From Stichopus chloronotus (lineage: Eukaryota; Echinodermata; Holothuroidea; Aspidochirotida; Stichopodidae), in the NCBI GenBank assembly GCA_021234535.1, contig CM037850.1:20014446-20078445 (forward strand): 64,000 nucleotides of DNA. The letters run 5' to 3'. Below the pieces are notes generated by a model. It was not told where the DNA came from. It was given only the letters and a program-made list of their open reading frames with translations, and did no database searches. A program made the translations under genes and the position numbers. This document shows positions 50,101 through 62,799 of this stretch, piece after piece (the first letter of the stretch is position 1; every line of letters starts with the position of its first letter).

Positions 50101-53100
50101 CCATCCTTTCTTGAGCCTGTTGATTTGAAGGGAAATTGGAAATGCTCGATCTAAAACTACCGAAAACTTTCTTCTCTTATCAGATGAAATTCTCTTTCAA
50201 GACACTGCAGAAGGTAAATATGCCAGCAACAAGTACATTCGAATTCAATTTAAGTTAAGCATCTCTTTAACAAGTACTTCAAATTTTTGATGTGCCCAAT
50301 AGAAACTGCAGTATTCTCTTGGACATATAATACTCAGGTTACACACAAGTGATGCAAATACTTCCCTTTCACCAAGTTTTATTTCCTCACCTTCCCTATA
50401 CACATGCAAGGTCGTCCCTTCATTTATACCTATGGAAGAGCAGTAAACAGTGCCCTCACCTGGCTATCCACCAGGTGTGAACACTTCAGAGAATCATCTT
50501 ACTAAATTCTTTGTAGATAATGCAGATGTTGGATTACCAGACCGATGGCCTACAGTACACATCAGATGTTCAACTGTTCAAGGAAAATTAAATTCTGTAA
50601 TACTTTATGTACAGTAGGATATTCCACAGTGTTTTCAAGTTGGGTGTTTGCACTGAACTCCTTACTCTTAGACTTCAAGTTCCTCGTAAAGTTAGTCATG
50701 ACATACATTTTAGTCTGCAGGTTAGTATAACACTAAAAATACCTATTGGGGTTATCATGAAGTTTTCTTAATTACAGTAGGCACACATGAATGAATTTTG
50801 TCACATGTACAATGTACATCACCAAAACTTTGGATCCAGCTAGCAAGTTCAGAATTAGGTCCTGACATTTTCGGTCGGCTACCAGGACAAACACTACGTA
50901 CTGTAGAATTCCATCAAATGCTGATGTACAGTAGCTAACTGATTAACATTCCATGCATGTATACTTGCTGTGTAATGGTATTAATTGTGCATAAAATAAA
51001 GGTAGTATGTACATAAACTGTATCAGACTACAACAACGCAATGAATGGTGTGCTACGTCGAGCATGAAGTACTGTCCTAGTGGCAGTGAGCAAAACCAAA
51101 TTCCTCTGATCAGGGCCCTGCTACAAGACATAGCTGATGGAAAAACATTTCACAATAAAGGGAGACAATATCGATAAATGCTCATTGGTATAGCTGCTCT
51201 GAGTAAGAAGAAACAGAATCACACAACCAGGATAACATCTCTATCCCTCACGCTTATATTTCACAATGCAGGGGACAATATATTAATATATTTACTCTCA
51301 TTATAGTAGGCCAATAGCTGCTCTGAGTAGAGACACAGCATTACTCTAACAAAATTACTACACTACTTCCATGTAAAAAGTCAATTTCTTAAAACAATCA
51401 ACTGAAAAGATTGAAAATTTTACTCATGACGAGATCACATTTAACCCATTGCTCAGCGAATGAGTCTGATTTCTCAGCATCGGACAGCATTTACAGACTG
51501 CTGAAAAGTGGGCCCAAAATATGTACTGTATAGTCACACTGAAAAGGGGTCCGTGCAGGATCTTTACCGGACCTGGGTGGTGGCCAGTCAGTGATTGGTT
51601 GATTTTTCTGGATATCTGCCCAACTTCATGAACCATTCTTTGCAGTCTCTGGCCGGTACTTGGCCCATGCTCCTCCGACACCCAACCGACTCTCGTCCAA
51701 TACCCACCACAGTATTCTTCAGAGCCCCAATTGATTCTTAAAGATCTTGTTATTATTTACAGTGGTATGACAACCATATAAGAGAGACTAATGGTGAGCA
51801 TCAATGATACATATGTGGAGTTCTCGGAACTTGGTGTCCTTGAATTACGATGGTAGCAATAAATTCCTTACAGTACTGCCAAAACATGGCAGAATTATCA
51901 ACAGAATTAATAGGGATAACCTTAAAACTGCAGCAAAAACTGACAGCATAAATATACATTGCTGGTACTGTATAGAAATAGCCAAACTACTTCATTAACA
52001 TGTACAGACACACAGCTAAAATTTGTCAGCTGAGATGAACAAGGAATGTCAAAATATTTCTCCTAAATGTAGTTATTAGCATACAGTATGTCCCTCTAAG
52101 AATTATGAAATTTTAGCCTTTCAGTTCTTTCAGGACAAACAACTTTCCTTGAATGAAAGTGCCCTGACTTTACATGATAGGACTATTGAACCTCAGAAGA
52201 CATAACCAATTCAGTTTTCTCACCATACATGCCAGCATTTTGGCATCTCTTCCAATATTAACTTGCTTCTCTCTGAGGTACTGGCTCAGCGGGAATCCCC
52301 ATTGATCTGGTTCAGACGGCTGTATCCAGAATTCGCTATCTGTTGGCTCAAATTCCTCAGAAACAAAGTGATAGCAACAAGGCACAAAGCACGTGGCGAC
52401 TGCCGAGGCAGAGTCCACAAAGAGTCGTGTCACCGTTGACCCCAGGTCACCGCACGTGTGGAGTCCAACTAGGAGAAATGGCTGGATGATAAAAGAAAAC
52501 TGATGTAATAACAAGAGCAATCAAAACGTTGTGACACTTAATATAGTACAGTAGTTTAATTTGTTTTGCATATTTGTTCAACTATGTGTGTTTGGAAAAG
52601 CTGTCTGTCATGTGAGCAAAAACACGAACCCTGCAATATTATTAGTTGAAAATAAATTAAAGGGAAACACAATAATGTAGTTTTCAGAAGATTTATCATT
52701 GTGGAATAACTTGAATTCCATACAAAATTTGGAATATTTTTCTCTCTTTACTGGTAAAAACCATAACTCGATAGTATGTTCTCTTCGGAAGTTACGAAGT
52801 TTTGTCCACTGGGTTTGATGAAAGAAACACTGCAATACTGTAGAGCTTTTATGTTTTCTGTCTGCTACGATAAATTTGGGGCAAAAATGAGACTGTTCAG
52901 TCAATTTTGACCACAGTAATAAGGTTTCCAGCCAGAACTATCAAAATTTTATGTGTAGCATCCTTTCACCAGTCAAACAAACCTTTGGCTTAAGACTTGC
53001 TCAACTTTGATAGAAAACTCACTTAACTGTTTGACATTGGCCTGAAAACTGTTGGTAGCAACTTTATTGAATTTCACTCACATTTACAGTGACATTGTCC

Positions 53101-56100
53101 TTGACTATGAGTTATTGCATACATTTTGGTCTGTGCTATTGCATTTAAGTTAGCAGTTACTTATGACTGCTGTAAATAAATGGGCCCATTACCAATCATC
53201 AGAGTTGGGGCAATTACATCTGAAAGTAATCGATTATGATTACGACTACTTTATGACTACAATTATGGTTATGATTACAGCTAAAATAAATGTAATTGAT
53301 TACAATTACATTGCAAAGTAATCACGATTACAATCATGATACATGTTTTATTACCTTCTTTTGCATATCTGTAAGTACATCTCTAGACATTGATAAAATT
53401 ACACAAAAAGACAGTACAGACAACTCTGGAGGTTATCTGTTGTTCTGATTTGCAATATACCTCTACAATTTTGCACGTGTATTTTAAAGCAGTGTTCTTT
53501 GAGGTGGAGGGGGTGGTTATTGGAGGGGGCCTGTCAAGAAAATTAATTTCACCGCTCTCCTGAAACAGTGAATGACCCCATAAAACACTGTCTTAGCTGC
53601 AAACACCTGGCTAGGCTGAAAAGAAGTTGACAATAGGCTGTGCCATTTTTGAAAAAAGCAAATAATTGTCTCCAAAGCGCATCATTTTGCATCGGCAATG
53701 ATCAAAACTTTCTAGGCGGTGAGGTTCAACAACTCCCCGGCAATCACTCATACACTCACTGTGTGACACTAATTCCCCCCTCCTTCATTAAAACTCTTGT
53801 CAGAACACTGAAATGATTTAAAACTTACTGTATAAGCCTAATATTGCGAACAATATAACAAATAACACACATACACAATACAAAATAGAGTACCAACAGG
53901 GCATGAACTGTACAACTGATTGCTGCTAGCATTCTAACTATCTTAGGTTCAAGCTTCCTGCAAGTTCTTAGAAGTGAAGATATTGACCAAGTTTATTTCA
54001 ATTTAGTCGTTGCATTTAATCAGGTAGCTATTGTGTTATTACGGTATGTGGTGGATATTTGCAAAGTCAACCAGTTCTGTAACACGAATGCCTTCCCTTG
54101 TGGAATTTGGATGAATGAACATAATATGCAAGTAATAAATACAAATTTCTGATTGTACCAACAAGAGAACCAAGTGTACCAAAGTGGATATCAATGAATC
54201 CCCTGCATTTTTCACTCAGGCTGCCCTGCTGGGGCATTTAAGAAAGCAGGATCAAAATAGTCACCCCAGAACTCTACTCACTTAACTCAATGTAATTGCA
54301 ATTAAATCATGATTACAACTGCAATTACTTTTCACTTTTTACAGTCATTGATGACGATCATTTTAAAAAGTGTAATCGATTGTAATCGATTATGATTACC
54401 CCAAGCCTGCCAACCATACAGGGTTCAGTCTAACACAAAGAACTTCACACACTGTGAAACATCTGTGCAAGTTAATTTGTTAAACTTGAGTTTATTTTAA
54501 CATCATGTCAATGTTGATCACAAATTTAAGCCGAGGCCCTCTCAACCTCGTAGGGTGACACTGTACAGTGTCGATCCAACAGTGCAGATTTTGATGCTAC
54601 TGTAGAGGAAACTGCACAATTGGTGTGGAGGTTAAGAAACAGCAAATGTTGTTCAATGCTTGAAGCAAGTAAAAGGAAACTTTCACTCTCTGTTACTGTG
54701 TATCATGTATTTGGTTTAAGAAACTCATACTGTAGCAGACGACCGTTTAATGCCGGCTAAACATCAGCCAGGAGATTGAACTGCATCCATCTCTGAAATT
54801 CACAATGTGAATGTCCAGATATTTTTAAACCGAAAATACATTCAAACACATGTCTGGATAACTTTTTTGATATGCAACCTGGAACTTAAAAGTTCACGAG
54901 AAGTGCTGAAAAGGGTTACAAAATGATGGTTGGATTATATAGAATAGGATGTAGAGTACCAAACATGGATAACTTACATCATTTGTAAAGGTCTCCTCCT
55001 CGGTAGCTCTGGATGACCCTGCCAAGCTCTCGAGGTCAGTAGCAGTGCTGACAAATGCCGTGACTGGTTCAAACTGGCTCTCGTGGGTCTTCATACTAGT
55101 GTATTTGTTCCTGTAATGAGGCTTGCTCCCATCATCTGCAGAGGTCTTGGTCGACATTGCGGCAGCCTCGGCCAAAGAAGACAAGTTGGGTACTTTGAAC
55201 AAGCAGTCCTGCGATTGGGAACCAGAGGAAGTTGATGTGGCATTGGAAGAATGGCAAGTATTGTTGTGCTCGTCTGGCAAATTACCGGGCAAGGTGTCTG
55301 GTTCACTGGCATCTGGTTTCATATCTTTCTTGTTTAACCTGCAATCAAGTGAGACATCTACAAATCTGGAATAATTACAGTATAGTACGTCAAACGAACA
55401 GACAATATTTATACAAAGTCAATTTCATAGATACTGTACAGTGTACATATTGTATCTCCTTCACTTGCAAACAAACTTCTTTGGGGTTCTGTGAGAACTG
55501 CAATTTTACAGATCAAGGCAATCTGTTTCACTGCACTCAAGACCTTCAACGTTCTACAGTAAACTCACAGATACTTTTAACTCTGACCCACTCCAAAGAA
55601 TGCAGTGCGTACACATCGTTTAGTACCGCCACTGAACAGTAGGACAAACTTGTGCTAAAGTTTGATTGACTGATATAGCATGTTGTTAAGTATCATCCTT
55701 GATGTTCTTCAGATCAGTATGACTTGTGCTATGCATACATGTACAGTACCTACTACAGTACGTACATGAAAGAAAGGGTCTGTACGATACATCTGTGACG
55801 CAAATCATGACACAATGCAAAAATTTGCCTAGAAATCAAAGCAGCATCGAGCTCCCTGACTTACACTTAGAGCTTACTGTACAAATGGTCTTTCAACATT
55901 TAACTTGTACTGTACAGTGCGAAACATCAACACAGCTTCAGTGCTTCACTTCAATTTGGAGGTTCCAAGGCTTGTATAATGGGTAAACTGTACAATACAC
56001 TGTAGAGCATACTGTACTGTACCAATGAAGAAATTTATGGTGACAGTCCTGGCATTTGGCATGACTAAAGTTTCTACAGGACGACCAAAATTTGCAACAA

Positions 56101-58716
56101 ACTTGCACATGGACAGGTTGCATTCTTCTGATCCAAGTCAGTTATTACTTGAAGCAAATTATTATATAGCAAACAGTATCATGTATGATCAAATCTGCAA
56201 TGAACCGATACTGTTGAACAGCCAGTTCAAGTGTCTTCATGGTTTTCCTGTAAAATGACCAAAAAAATGAAGGCATACTGTATTTACAAACCTGGACTCT
56301 CTACTCTGTTCTTCAATATTACTGCCTTGTAAGCAACTTTGACTCTCTGCTCTTCGGACGAAAGCCTTCCAGTGTCTTGCTAGCTTTCCTGCCTCTCTCC
56401 TTCGCGCCGTGAGTATTGGTATCGGCGGAGTCGATGCCGATGACAAGCACACCATACTGCAAAGTCAAATACTGGCTGAGGTAGCCTTTACCACTTCCAA
56501 TATCAATAACCTGTTAAAAAATATAAATTGTGAAAGAAAACAGATACACAGTACTGGAAATTGCCTTTCAAATAATAACTATGGCACAGTTTTACAGGCG
56601 GATGTTCTAAACATGTGAAAGTACTATTTGCATGTACTGTAGTAACAAGATTTTACTGTAGTATGAAACAAACCACTTAAATGTGTATATTCCATGTGAT
56701 AATTACAGTAAACTTAGCAATGATAATTCAGAGGCAGGCCCACATTACTGTATTAAAAGCCCACAAAAGGAAACAAATTCATTTTCATTACCAACCAGGC
56801 CCACTTTGGACAGCACTTGGATCCCTTTTTATTAAACATGCTGAAATTTCTCGCAAACACCTGTCGGTTGATGGTGTTTCAGTTTGTTCACACCCTGCGA
56901 TCCCAAAGATCACATAGCAGTAGCGTTTGTAAACCTGTTACAGTAGATTGTTAGACTGTTAGATCACTTATACTTGATTAAACAGGGGTGATAAGTCAGG
57001 TAATAGGTGCAGACAGTTCCATTGTAGGAATCGCCTCGTGAAAATGAGAACCTCTGAACTGACCCCCGAACTGCTGCAGTACTGTACATGGTACAGTACA
57101 GTACCTGTGATTAGCTTCATGCTACATATCGAGAGTGCATATAAGAATACTATGGAATGATTATCGTACAAATATTATTGGCTGTGCATACATACCTGTA
57201 CCACATTTTACAATGAAACAGTAGTAAGGAAAACAACAACATTAGACACAACCAAATCATAAGACACAAATGAAAACATCAGACAGACATGAAAGCAATA
57301 ACACAACCAAATCACTAGACACAAATTCATTAGACAAAAGCAAATCTTTTGTATAGAACGCTGATGGGTACAAATACTGACAGTGCACTGCATACAGGTA
57401 CCCTTGAGCATTTTATGAACAAAATAGTAGACAGTAGACACAAGTGGAAGCAATAGGTAATGGAAGCAGTATGGAAAGCAAACCATTAAACATGCACCAA
57501 CAATTTCATTAGATTTGGTTTGTGTTTACTGTTGCCCTTTGTCTAAAATTTCGTTCAGTTCAATAAAATAGGGCAAACGCGCTCTGTCAATAATATTTGT
57601 TCGATCAACAATCCATACATTTATTTCCACTGACAATTATTTGCACCTGCAGTACCATATAATGAAAAATAAAATAAGGCTTTGGCAGGCAAATGTTTTT
57701 CCAAAAGTCAGTTAAATAAGAATCAAGTAAACTTTCATCTTAGGGACCAGGCTAACACATGTACAGTATTCCCAAAATGCGATGCCTACTGTAGCAAGTA
57801 TAACATGAGAGCTACAGTACTTTTTTCTATCACAAAATGTTTTAATCACAGACTGCAATACATGATTGCAAAAAGCCTATGTTCTACAGTAATTGATGAC
57901 ACTGACACATCAAAGCAAGTCAGTCTGATGCACAGTACTGTGGACCAAGCTTAGGCCAGCACTGTGTCTCATTCTTGTACATAACCAATATAATTATTAA
58001 TATTAGCTAGGCTAGGCCTATATGTCCACAGGCAAGAAGCAAAAACTTTAAATGCTGTTTTTTTTTTAGGCTGAACAGATGCACTGTTATACAGTAGTAT
58101 TAGTAATACTAAAAAATCTACAGTAGGGCCTAATACTGTACTATTACTAGGCCTTAGATTTTCCAAGTCTACAGTTAGGCCTATAGCACTGTACCTTTTT
58201 AATTTGTTGAGACTGAATGAGAAAACTGCACAACTGAGACATCTCTGCTACTTCGTGCGACTTTTTCAAGTTCATGAATTCTTTAGGTCTCACAACAACA
58301 TCTTTAATTGCAGCTGCCTGTAGTTCCAAGCTGCGTGAAAACTTCGCAGCGTTGGAATGGAATCTCTGTCCTTCATTTTCAAGACGTTCACAACGAATAT
58401 GAGATTGTTGTGACAGTTTACATACTTCGGGAAATGTTTCATCGGATGTATTTCTGTTGAGGAATGAGGCAAGCTTCTTTTCGTCTTCGAGGATGAATTC
58501 ACCGCAAGCTAATCTTACCAACCCATCAGCTGAAAGCTTCTTCATTTCCTCCAAGAGCAGTGGATTTGCCTTTTGTAGTAGGTCTATCCGGTTATCGGTG
58601 TAGAAGTCAACGGTGTTTGCACGCAACACGTCCTTGTAAGTATCGAATACGTCCAGTAGATCGTTCAAAAGGACGTGAACACTTTTCAGGTCTGTAGCTG
58701 TACCTGAAGCGGACAT
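47165..58716 (-). CDS. METTL25: METTL25-type methyltransferase, complete 8-exon gene (one apparent frameshift)
   Basis: Exons: 58716-58195, 56510-56292, 55338-54978, 52481-52224, 50116-50013, 49354-49261, 48341-48195, 47293-47165. All introns are GT-AG and every phase matches. The sum is 610 codons plus stop, close to the roughly 600 residues I recall for human METTL25. Landmarks: TVDFYT (about residue 35) and NLKKSHEV near the end of exon 1; SAM-binding loop VIDIGSGKGYL at about 175-185; GIDSADTNTHGA; HTCGDL at about 375-380; CCYHFVSEEF; a SLFFRAVLQ segment; and LFDPVQSPRCYAL at the C-terminus. The family is a Rossmann-fold, SAM-dependent methyltransferase; its substrate is not known to me. 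Exon 3 is a poorly conserved, Ser/Thr-rich insert, as in the human protein. Exon 2 carries one extra base at 56385-56387, the only defect. The start codon at 58714-58716 fits the family N-terminus. A hAT-like element lies in intron 3. Confidence 0.92.
47703..48035. mobile_element. Possible hAT-like MITE in METTL25 intron 7
   Basis: The left end CAGGGTTTCTG and the right end (reverse complement CAGGATTCCTG) agree at 9 of 11 bases. Inner ends share ATTT and a CATGACTT word in opposite orientation. The flanking 8-mers do not match, so a target duplication is missing or decayed. Confidence 0.4.
51150..51345. repeat. Short degenerate direct duplication in METTL25 intron 4
   Basis: TTTCACAATAAAGGGAGACAAT and TTTCACAATGCAGGGGACAAT each begin a unit that later contains ATAGCTGCTCTGAGTA. 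The two units are about 110 bp apart. Confidence 0.6.
53200..54409. mobile_element. hAT-like non-autonomous element (1210 bp) in METTL25 intron 3
   Basis: The left end CAGAGTTGGGGCAAT and the right end (reverse complement CAGGCTTGGGGTAAT) form terminal inverted repeats. Flanking 8-mers CCAATCAT (53192-53199) and CCAACCAT (54410-54417) agree at 7 of 8 bases, a target duplication of hAT size. Both sub-ends are packed with TAATCGATTA and GATTACAATTAC words, typical of transposase-binding subterminal repeats. The interior has no transposase frame. Confidence 0.85.
56292..56510 (-). CDS. METTL25: METTL25 exon 2: SAM-binding core, with a 1-nt frameshift
   Basis: The exon opens with VIDIGSGKGYLSQYL, the glycine-rich SAM loop, and continues to GIDSADTNTHGAKERGRK. 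Just after this the protein that fits the family (KLARHWKAFVRR) is read in the +1 frame. Removing one A of the AAA at 56387-56385 restores RKLARHWK, which matches the human RKLKKHWK pattern. The exon is 219 nt, while its border phases require a length of 3n+2, which 218 would give. Read as it stands, the frame hits a stop within about 30 codons. Every other exon is intact, so a sequencing or assembly indel is more likely than an old pseudogene. Confidence 0.85.
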
Positions 58717-59280
58717 TTCTGCCAGATCTAACAGAAAAGATGTTCTCTCCTGATTCTATCGAGTATTCATTGATACAGGTCACTCTATTTATAACAATAC
58801 CATGAACAACTGTGACCAAGAAAAGTACGTGACTGCAGCTAGGGCGCAGACATCTTGGAAAGAAATCAGCTGATAAGTACGATGGCCAAAGTAAAACGTG
58901 AAAACATATTTGAATGTCAGATTTCTAAAAACTTCGACTCTCGAAAAAATTTCGACTGACCATCTCAAAATTTCGACATAATATGTCAATTTGTAACTTA
59001 AAACTTATTCCGAATTTTGCTGAGACAGCTGCCTCGAAATTTGGAACTAACTAGACTGCACTCGCTCAGTTGTTCAAAGCTCTCAGTGTCAATATGGCTC
59101 TGTTCTTGCGAGTCCTTTCTCAGCCGTCGTAGTTTGCAGAGGGTAGCACTATGGTAAATATATTGTCTGTAAATCTGAGTTTCTTCTCTTACTTCACTAT
59201 TGGAACATTAGTCCTACGTACTGTACCGCCTCTGTGGCTGCCACCTCTCTTAGGCTGCCGCCCTCAGAACATATAATTCT
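58717..59280. promoter_or_regulatory. Upstream flank / probable promoter region of METTL25
   Basis: This stretch lies directly upstream of the METTL25 start codon. It carries repeated TTTCGAC-type words at 58920-58985. I see no clear TATA box. A short plus-strand frame starts at about 59096 (MALFLRVLSQPS) and could be the first exon of a divergent gene, but no second exon was found. Confidence 0.3.
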
Positions 59281-62200
59281 ATGAGTGCTTGATGTTTCTC
59301 ATCAGTACCACATTTTGAAAAGGCTAGAATGCGCCGTGACCTTGTTCAACAAGAAATCACACAGTCTGTCGCTAAGTAACCTCAGGCTCCTTAATAACTC
59401 AACACCACTGGAAACTAGCTGCTTCGCTCAACTTAAAGGCTGTATTGCATCACCCGAAGCTATATTTTTACCTCCCTGAAAGGAAAATTCTCAACTGGTT
59501 CTAAGTTACAATACTCTTAGATTGACAGCAAATTCGGAAGATGCAGAGCAGCTTGTATTACACAGCGTACACAGGGATCCATTGTTTTGATTACACATGT
59601 GGAGGAATTTAAGACAGGCTGATCGAGGGAGGGACTAGAGGTAGGTGGTTGGGAGAATTGATACTGTCTGGGGTGATGCATTACAGCCTTTAATCACCAG
59701 TTGCCATAAAATTCCCAAATGGTTCCGTTGGATTTGATTTTGTTTAAGGGGTACTGTATTACATACAGAGCCTGTTGTACTATACCAGAATGCCAAACCA
59801 GGAAAACTGCCTTCATGTGGTTACATAATTAAAAGGCCCATGCTACAACTACCATGCTTTTAGTACCTAGACTAATGACTAACACAACCCTGCCCCAACT
59901 TTTCAGTGCTTCTATGTACATAAAAATTATATCCTGTGGGTAAAGCCATTTTCAAGCTAGTGCTGCACCTGTCCCTGTTGGAAATTTTAAGATCAGGATT
60001 TTCAGGGCAGGAAAATTAGGTCCGAAATTGACACATTTCCAGACTCCTTTCATGCTTTTATGTCAGGATTTCGACTCTAAAAATTCTTTTGACTTAAAGG
60101 TTGTGTTACATGAAAATGACATTTTGGAATAGACCTATTTATAGTAATACCTTCACAGCAACAATTTCCAGTTATATGGTGGTATCGATCATTTAACATA
60201 CATTAAAAACAGCCACAAATTCCATCAAAATCCATATTGACAACTTGTACAGGCAAATTCCTGTCTTATACCTGCTTTATGAATAAACATTGGCTGTATG
60301 GCAAATCTGTGACATCAAGAAAAGGACTCTCATATCCTTTATGTTATCCTACTTTTTTTTTCTAACCTTTATTTCAAGCTGATTACAATTGAGAATTTTA
60401 CAAGACTCAACAGTTTTGGTTTGGAAGCCTGTATTTTCTTCTTAATATCACTGACCAATAATAAAACCATTTAATTGATAGACACTATATGCAGACTTAA
60501 CTGAAGAAAAAATGACGATGTCAGTGTGTAACACGCTATCATTATACTTGCATCATTTTTTCATAAACCTTTGAAAAGCTATACATGAAACAGTAATTGA
60601 TGGAAACACAATTCCAAGTGGATTGTATTAAGGGTTTCATTCTGCAAATTACAAATGAGGCCAGATGTATTTTAGATGCAGGTCACATGACCATTAATAT
60701 CTGCATACTACCAGTAAAACACTTGAATTCCCTAACATTAAACTTATGACCAGTCCGCAGACTGCTTTGTGGAGCAAATGTGGTGCCAGTACAAGCTTTA
60801 CCATCTCTAAAGTTTTTCAATAAAAGTCAAACAAGGACTACCTGTATAGGTAAAATTTGCTTCAAGGATTGCACCATTTGTTCTCTAGGCATGCAGGTAC
60901 CATAACCTAAAGTTTAGCAAGTACCCCTCCCTTAGATTAACGTCCCAAAGTTATGTCCCACTTTCAGCTTAGCGAAATGTGGTACACTTCACATGAGTGA
61001 TCTGTTGATTCTTTCAAACAATTCAGTTTGGAAAGCCAAAAACTGAAACAAAAAGACACCACATAAACTAAAATGAATTTTAACAGTTCAGCTGTGTTCA
61101 CCTCACAGAGACACATGTAGCATCTTATAAAATGTATAGGATACATGCAAAGTTTAACAAAATTTTAAAATGTATTTAATCTAAAGACAAATAATACTCA
61201 CAAATATAAGTAATTATAATGGTTGATACTTGAGAGTAAGTACTTTTTAGATCGGGACACCAGCTTTGAGGTGATTCAATTTCGATCAATGATCTGCACA
61301 CACAATTCAGATTTGAAATTCAAGTATTCCGTGATTTACTTTGTAAAGGTAACAAACAGTATCCTAAAATGAACATACCATGCACCCTGAGTTAAAGAGG
61401 CACACTGAATTGTTTCATGAAATTCACTGAATTTTCATTAAGCTGTCAAGGTTCCTTCACATGACGGTCAAACTAAAAGCCCCATGCGTCACACACAAAG
61501 GAACGTTTGAATTTGTAATTCACGATTCAATTTGATTTATGAAAATTGGTGACCGGACACTTTTCACATTAGTACTAATTCATATGCAGAGAGCAAGTAC
61601 AAGTCAGGACACAAAAATTTAAGAATTCAAGTTTTTTCATAACTATTGAATGTAAAGGACTTATGCCTAATTATAAGCATTGCCACTTGTTTGTAACCTT
61701 CAAAAGCATGGCAAACATATCCATGCCAGCTCAAAGAGTCCTGGAGACAGTCATAGTTTTACAAAACTGGGAACATCTTTTGGAGCTCATGAAATTTCTA
61801 CTACCAACAGTTTGAAGGAGGATGCAGCCTAGTAGAGTGACAAAAACACTGCATAGGAAAGAGATATAGCGAAAGTACCAACTCAGGATTTGCTCCTTCA
61901 CTGCAAACAACAGGTTTAGTTTGCTTTTGGTAACAAGTACCATACCAACCCCCTGTCCCTCAGTCTCTAACCCCCTACAACTTCCTTCAACTTCCCCCTC
62001 CGTTTCGAACCTAACTGTCGGCTCTGCTGCCACAAGTAGCTACTTATTATTTGTGATTCTCTGCGTAAAGATCTACTCGCTAAAACACAATTACTTACAG
62101 GAGTGTCTCCTGATAATGCTCAGTAAGTTAAGAAAATAACCTTTGACCTAACAACTCAGCTGCTTGCATCTCGATGAAAGGTGTGAACTATGGTGGGCGC

Positions 62201-62400
62201 AATCAGACGCAAGCAACTTCACAAAATACTACATTTTTCCTTGGTGTTGTTGACCAAACAGACTAGCAATAAATTACTGTAAGAGCATTACCTGAAGCTA
62301 CAGTGAGACAAGTTTACTTAACAATGTGGCATGGAATATATGGTTTAGTTTGATAAGTAAAGACAACTTAATCAACCTTCACCAAGACACATTCAGTGTT
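59281..62400. other. Gene-free stretch
   Basis: No exon can be supported. A minus-strand open frame at 61731-62033 contains one hydrophobic segment (YISFLCSVFVTLLGCILL) but has no family motif and no clear splice pairing. The rest is AT-rich, with several ACTGTA words. Confidence 0.4.
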
Positions 62401-62414
62401 CTTTACTGGTGAAC

Positions 62415-62760
62415 TCAATGTACCCTATGGCTTCCTCAATGTACCCCATGGCTTCATCAGTGTACCTCATGGTTTAATTCTTCAATGTACCACATGGCTT
62501 CCACAATGTACCCCATGGCTTCCTTAATGTACCTCATGGCTTCCTCAATGTACCCCATGGGTTATTCAATGGCCCCTTGGCATCCTTAATATACCTCATA
62601 GCTTCTACAATGTACCCCATGGCTTCCTCAGTGTAGCCCATGGCTTCCTCAATGTACCCAATGGCTTCTTCAATGTACCCCATGGCTTCTTCAATGTACC
62701 CCACGGCTTCTTCAATGTACCCCATGACTTCTTCAATGTTTCTTACAGCACTGTCCAATG
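62415..62760. repeat. 21-bp minisatellite
   Basis: The consensus unit CAATGTACCCCATGGCTTCCT repeats about sixteen times with scattered substitutions and a few indels (for example near 62475 and 62565). Because 21 is a multiple of three, both strands stay open over part of it: the minus strand reads a GYIEEAM heptad and the plus strand SSMYPMA. I regard these frames as by-products, not genes. Confidence 0.85.
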
Positions 62761-62799
62761 GTTCCTCTGATGTCCTCAATGTCCCCAAACTGTCTTCAG

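Noticed and set aside
61731..62033. 100-codon minus-strand frame with one transmembrane-like segment
   Set aside because: I compared it mentally with small membrane proteins such as PLGRKT and found no convincing match. Splice signals inside it are inconsistent.
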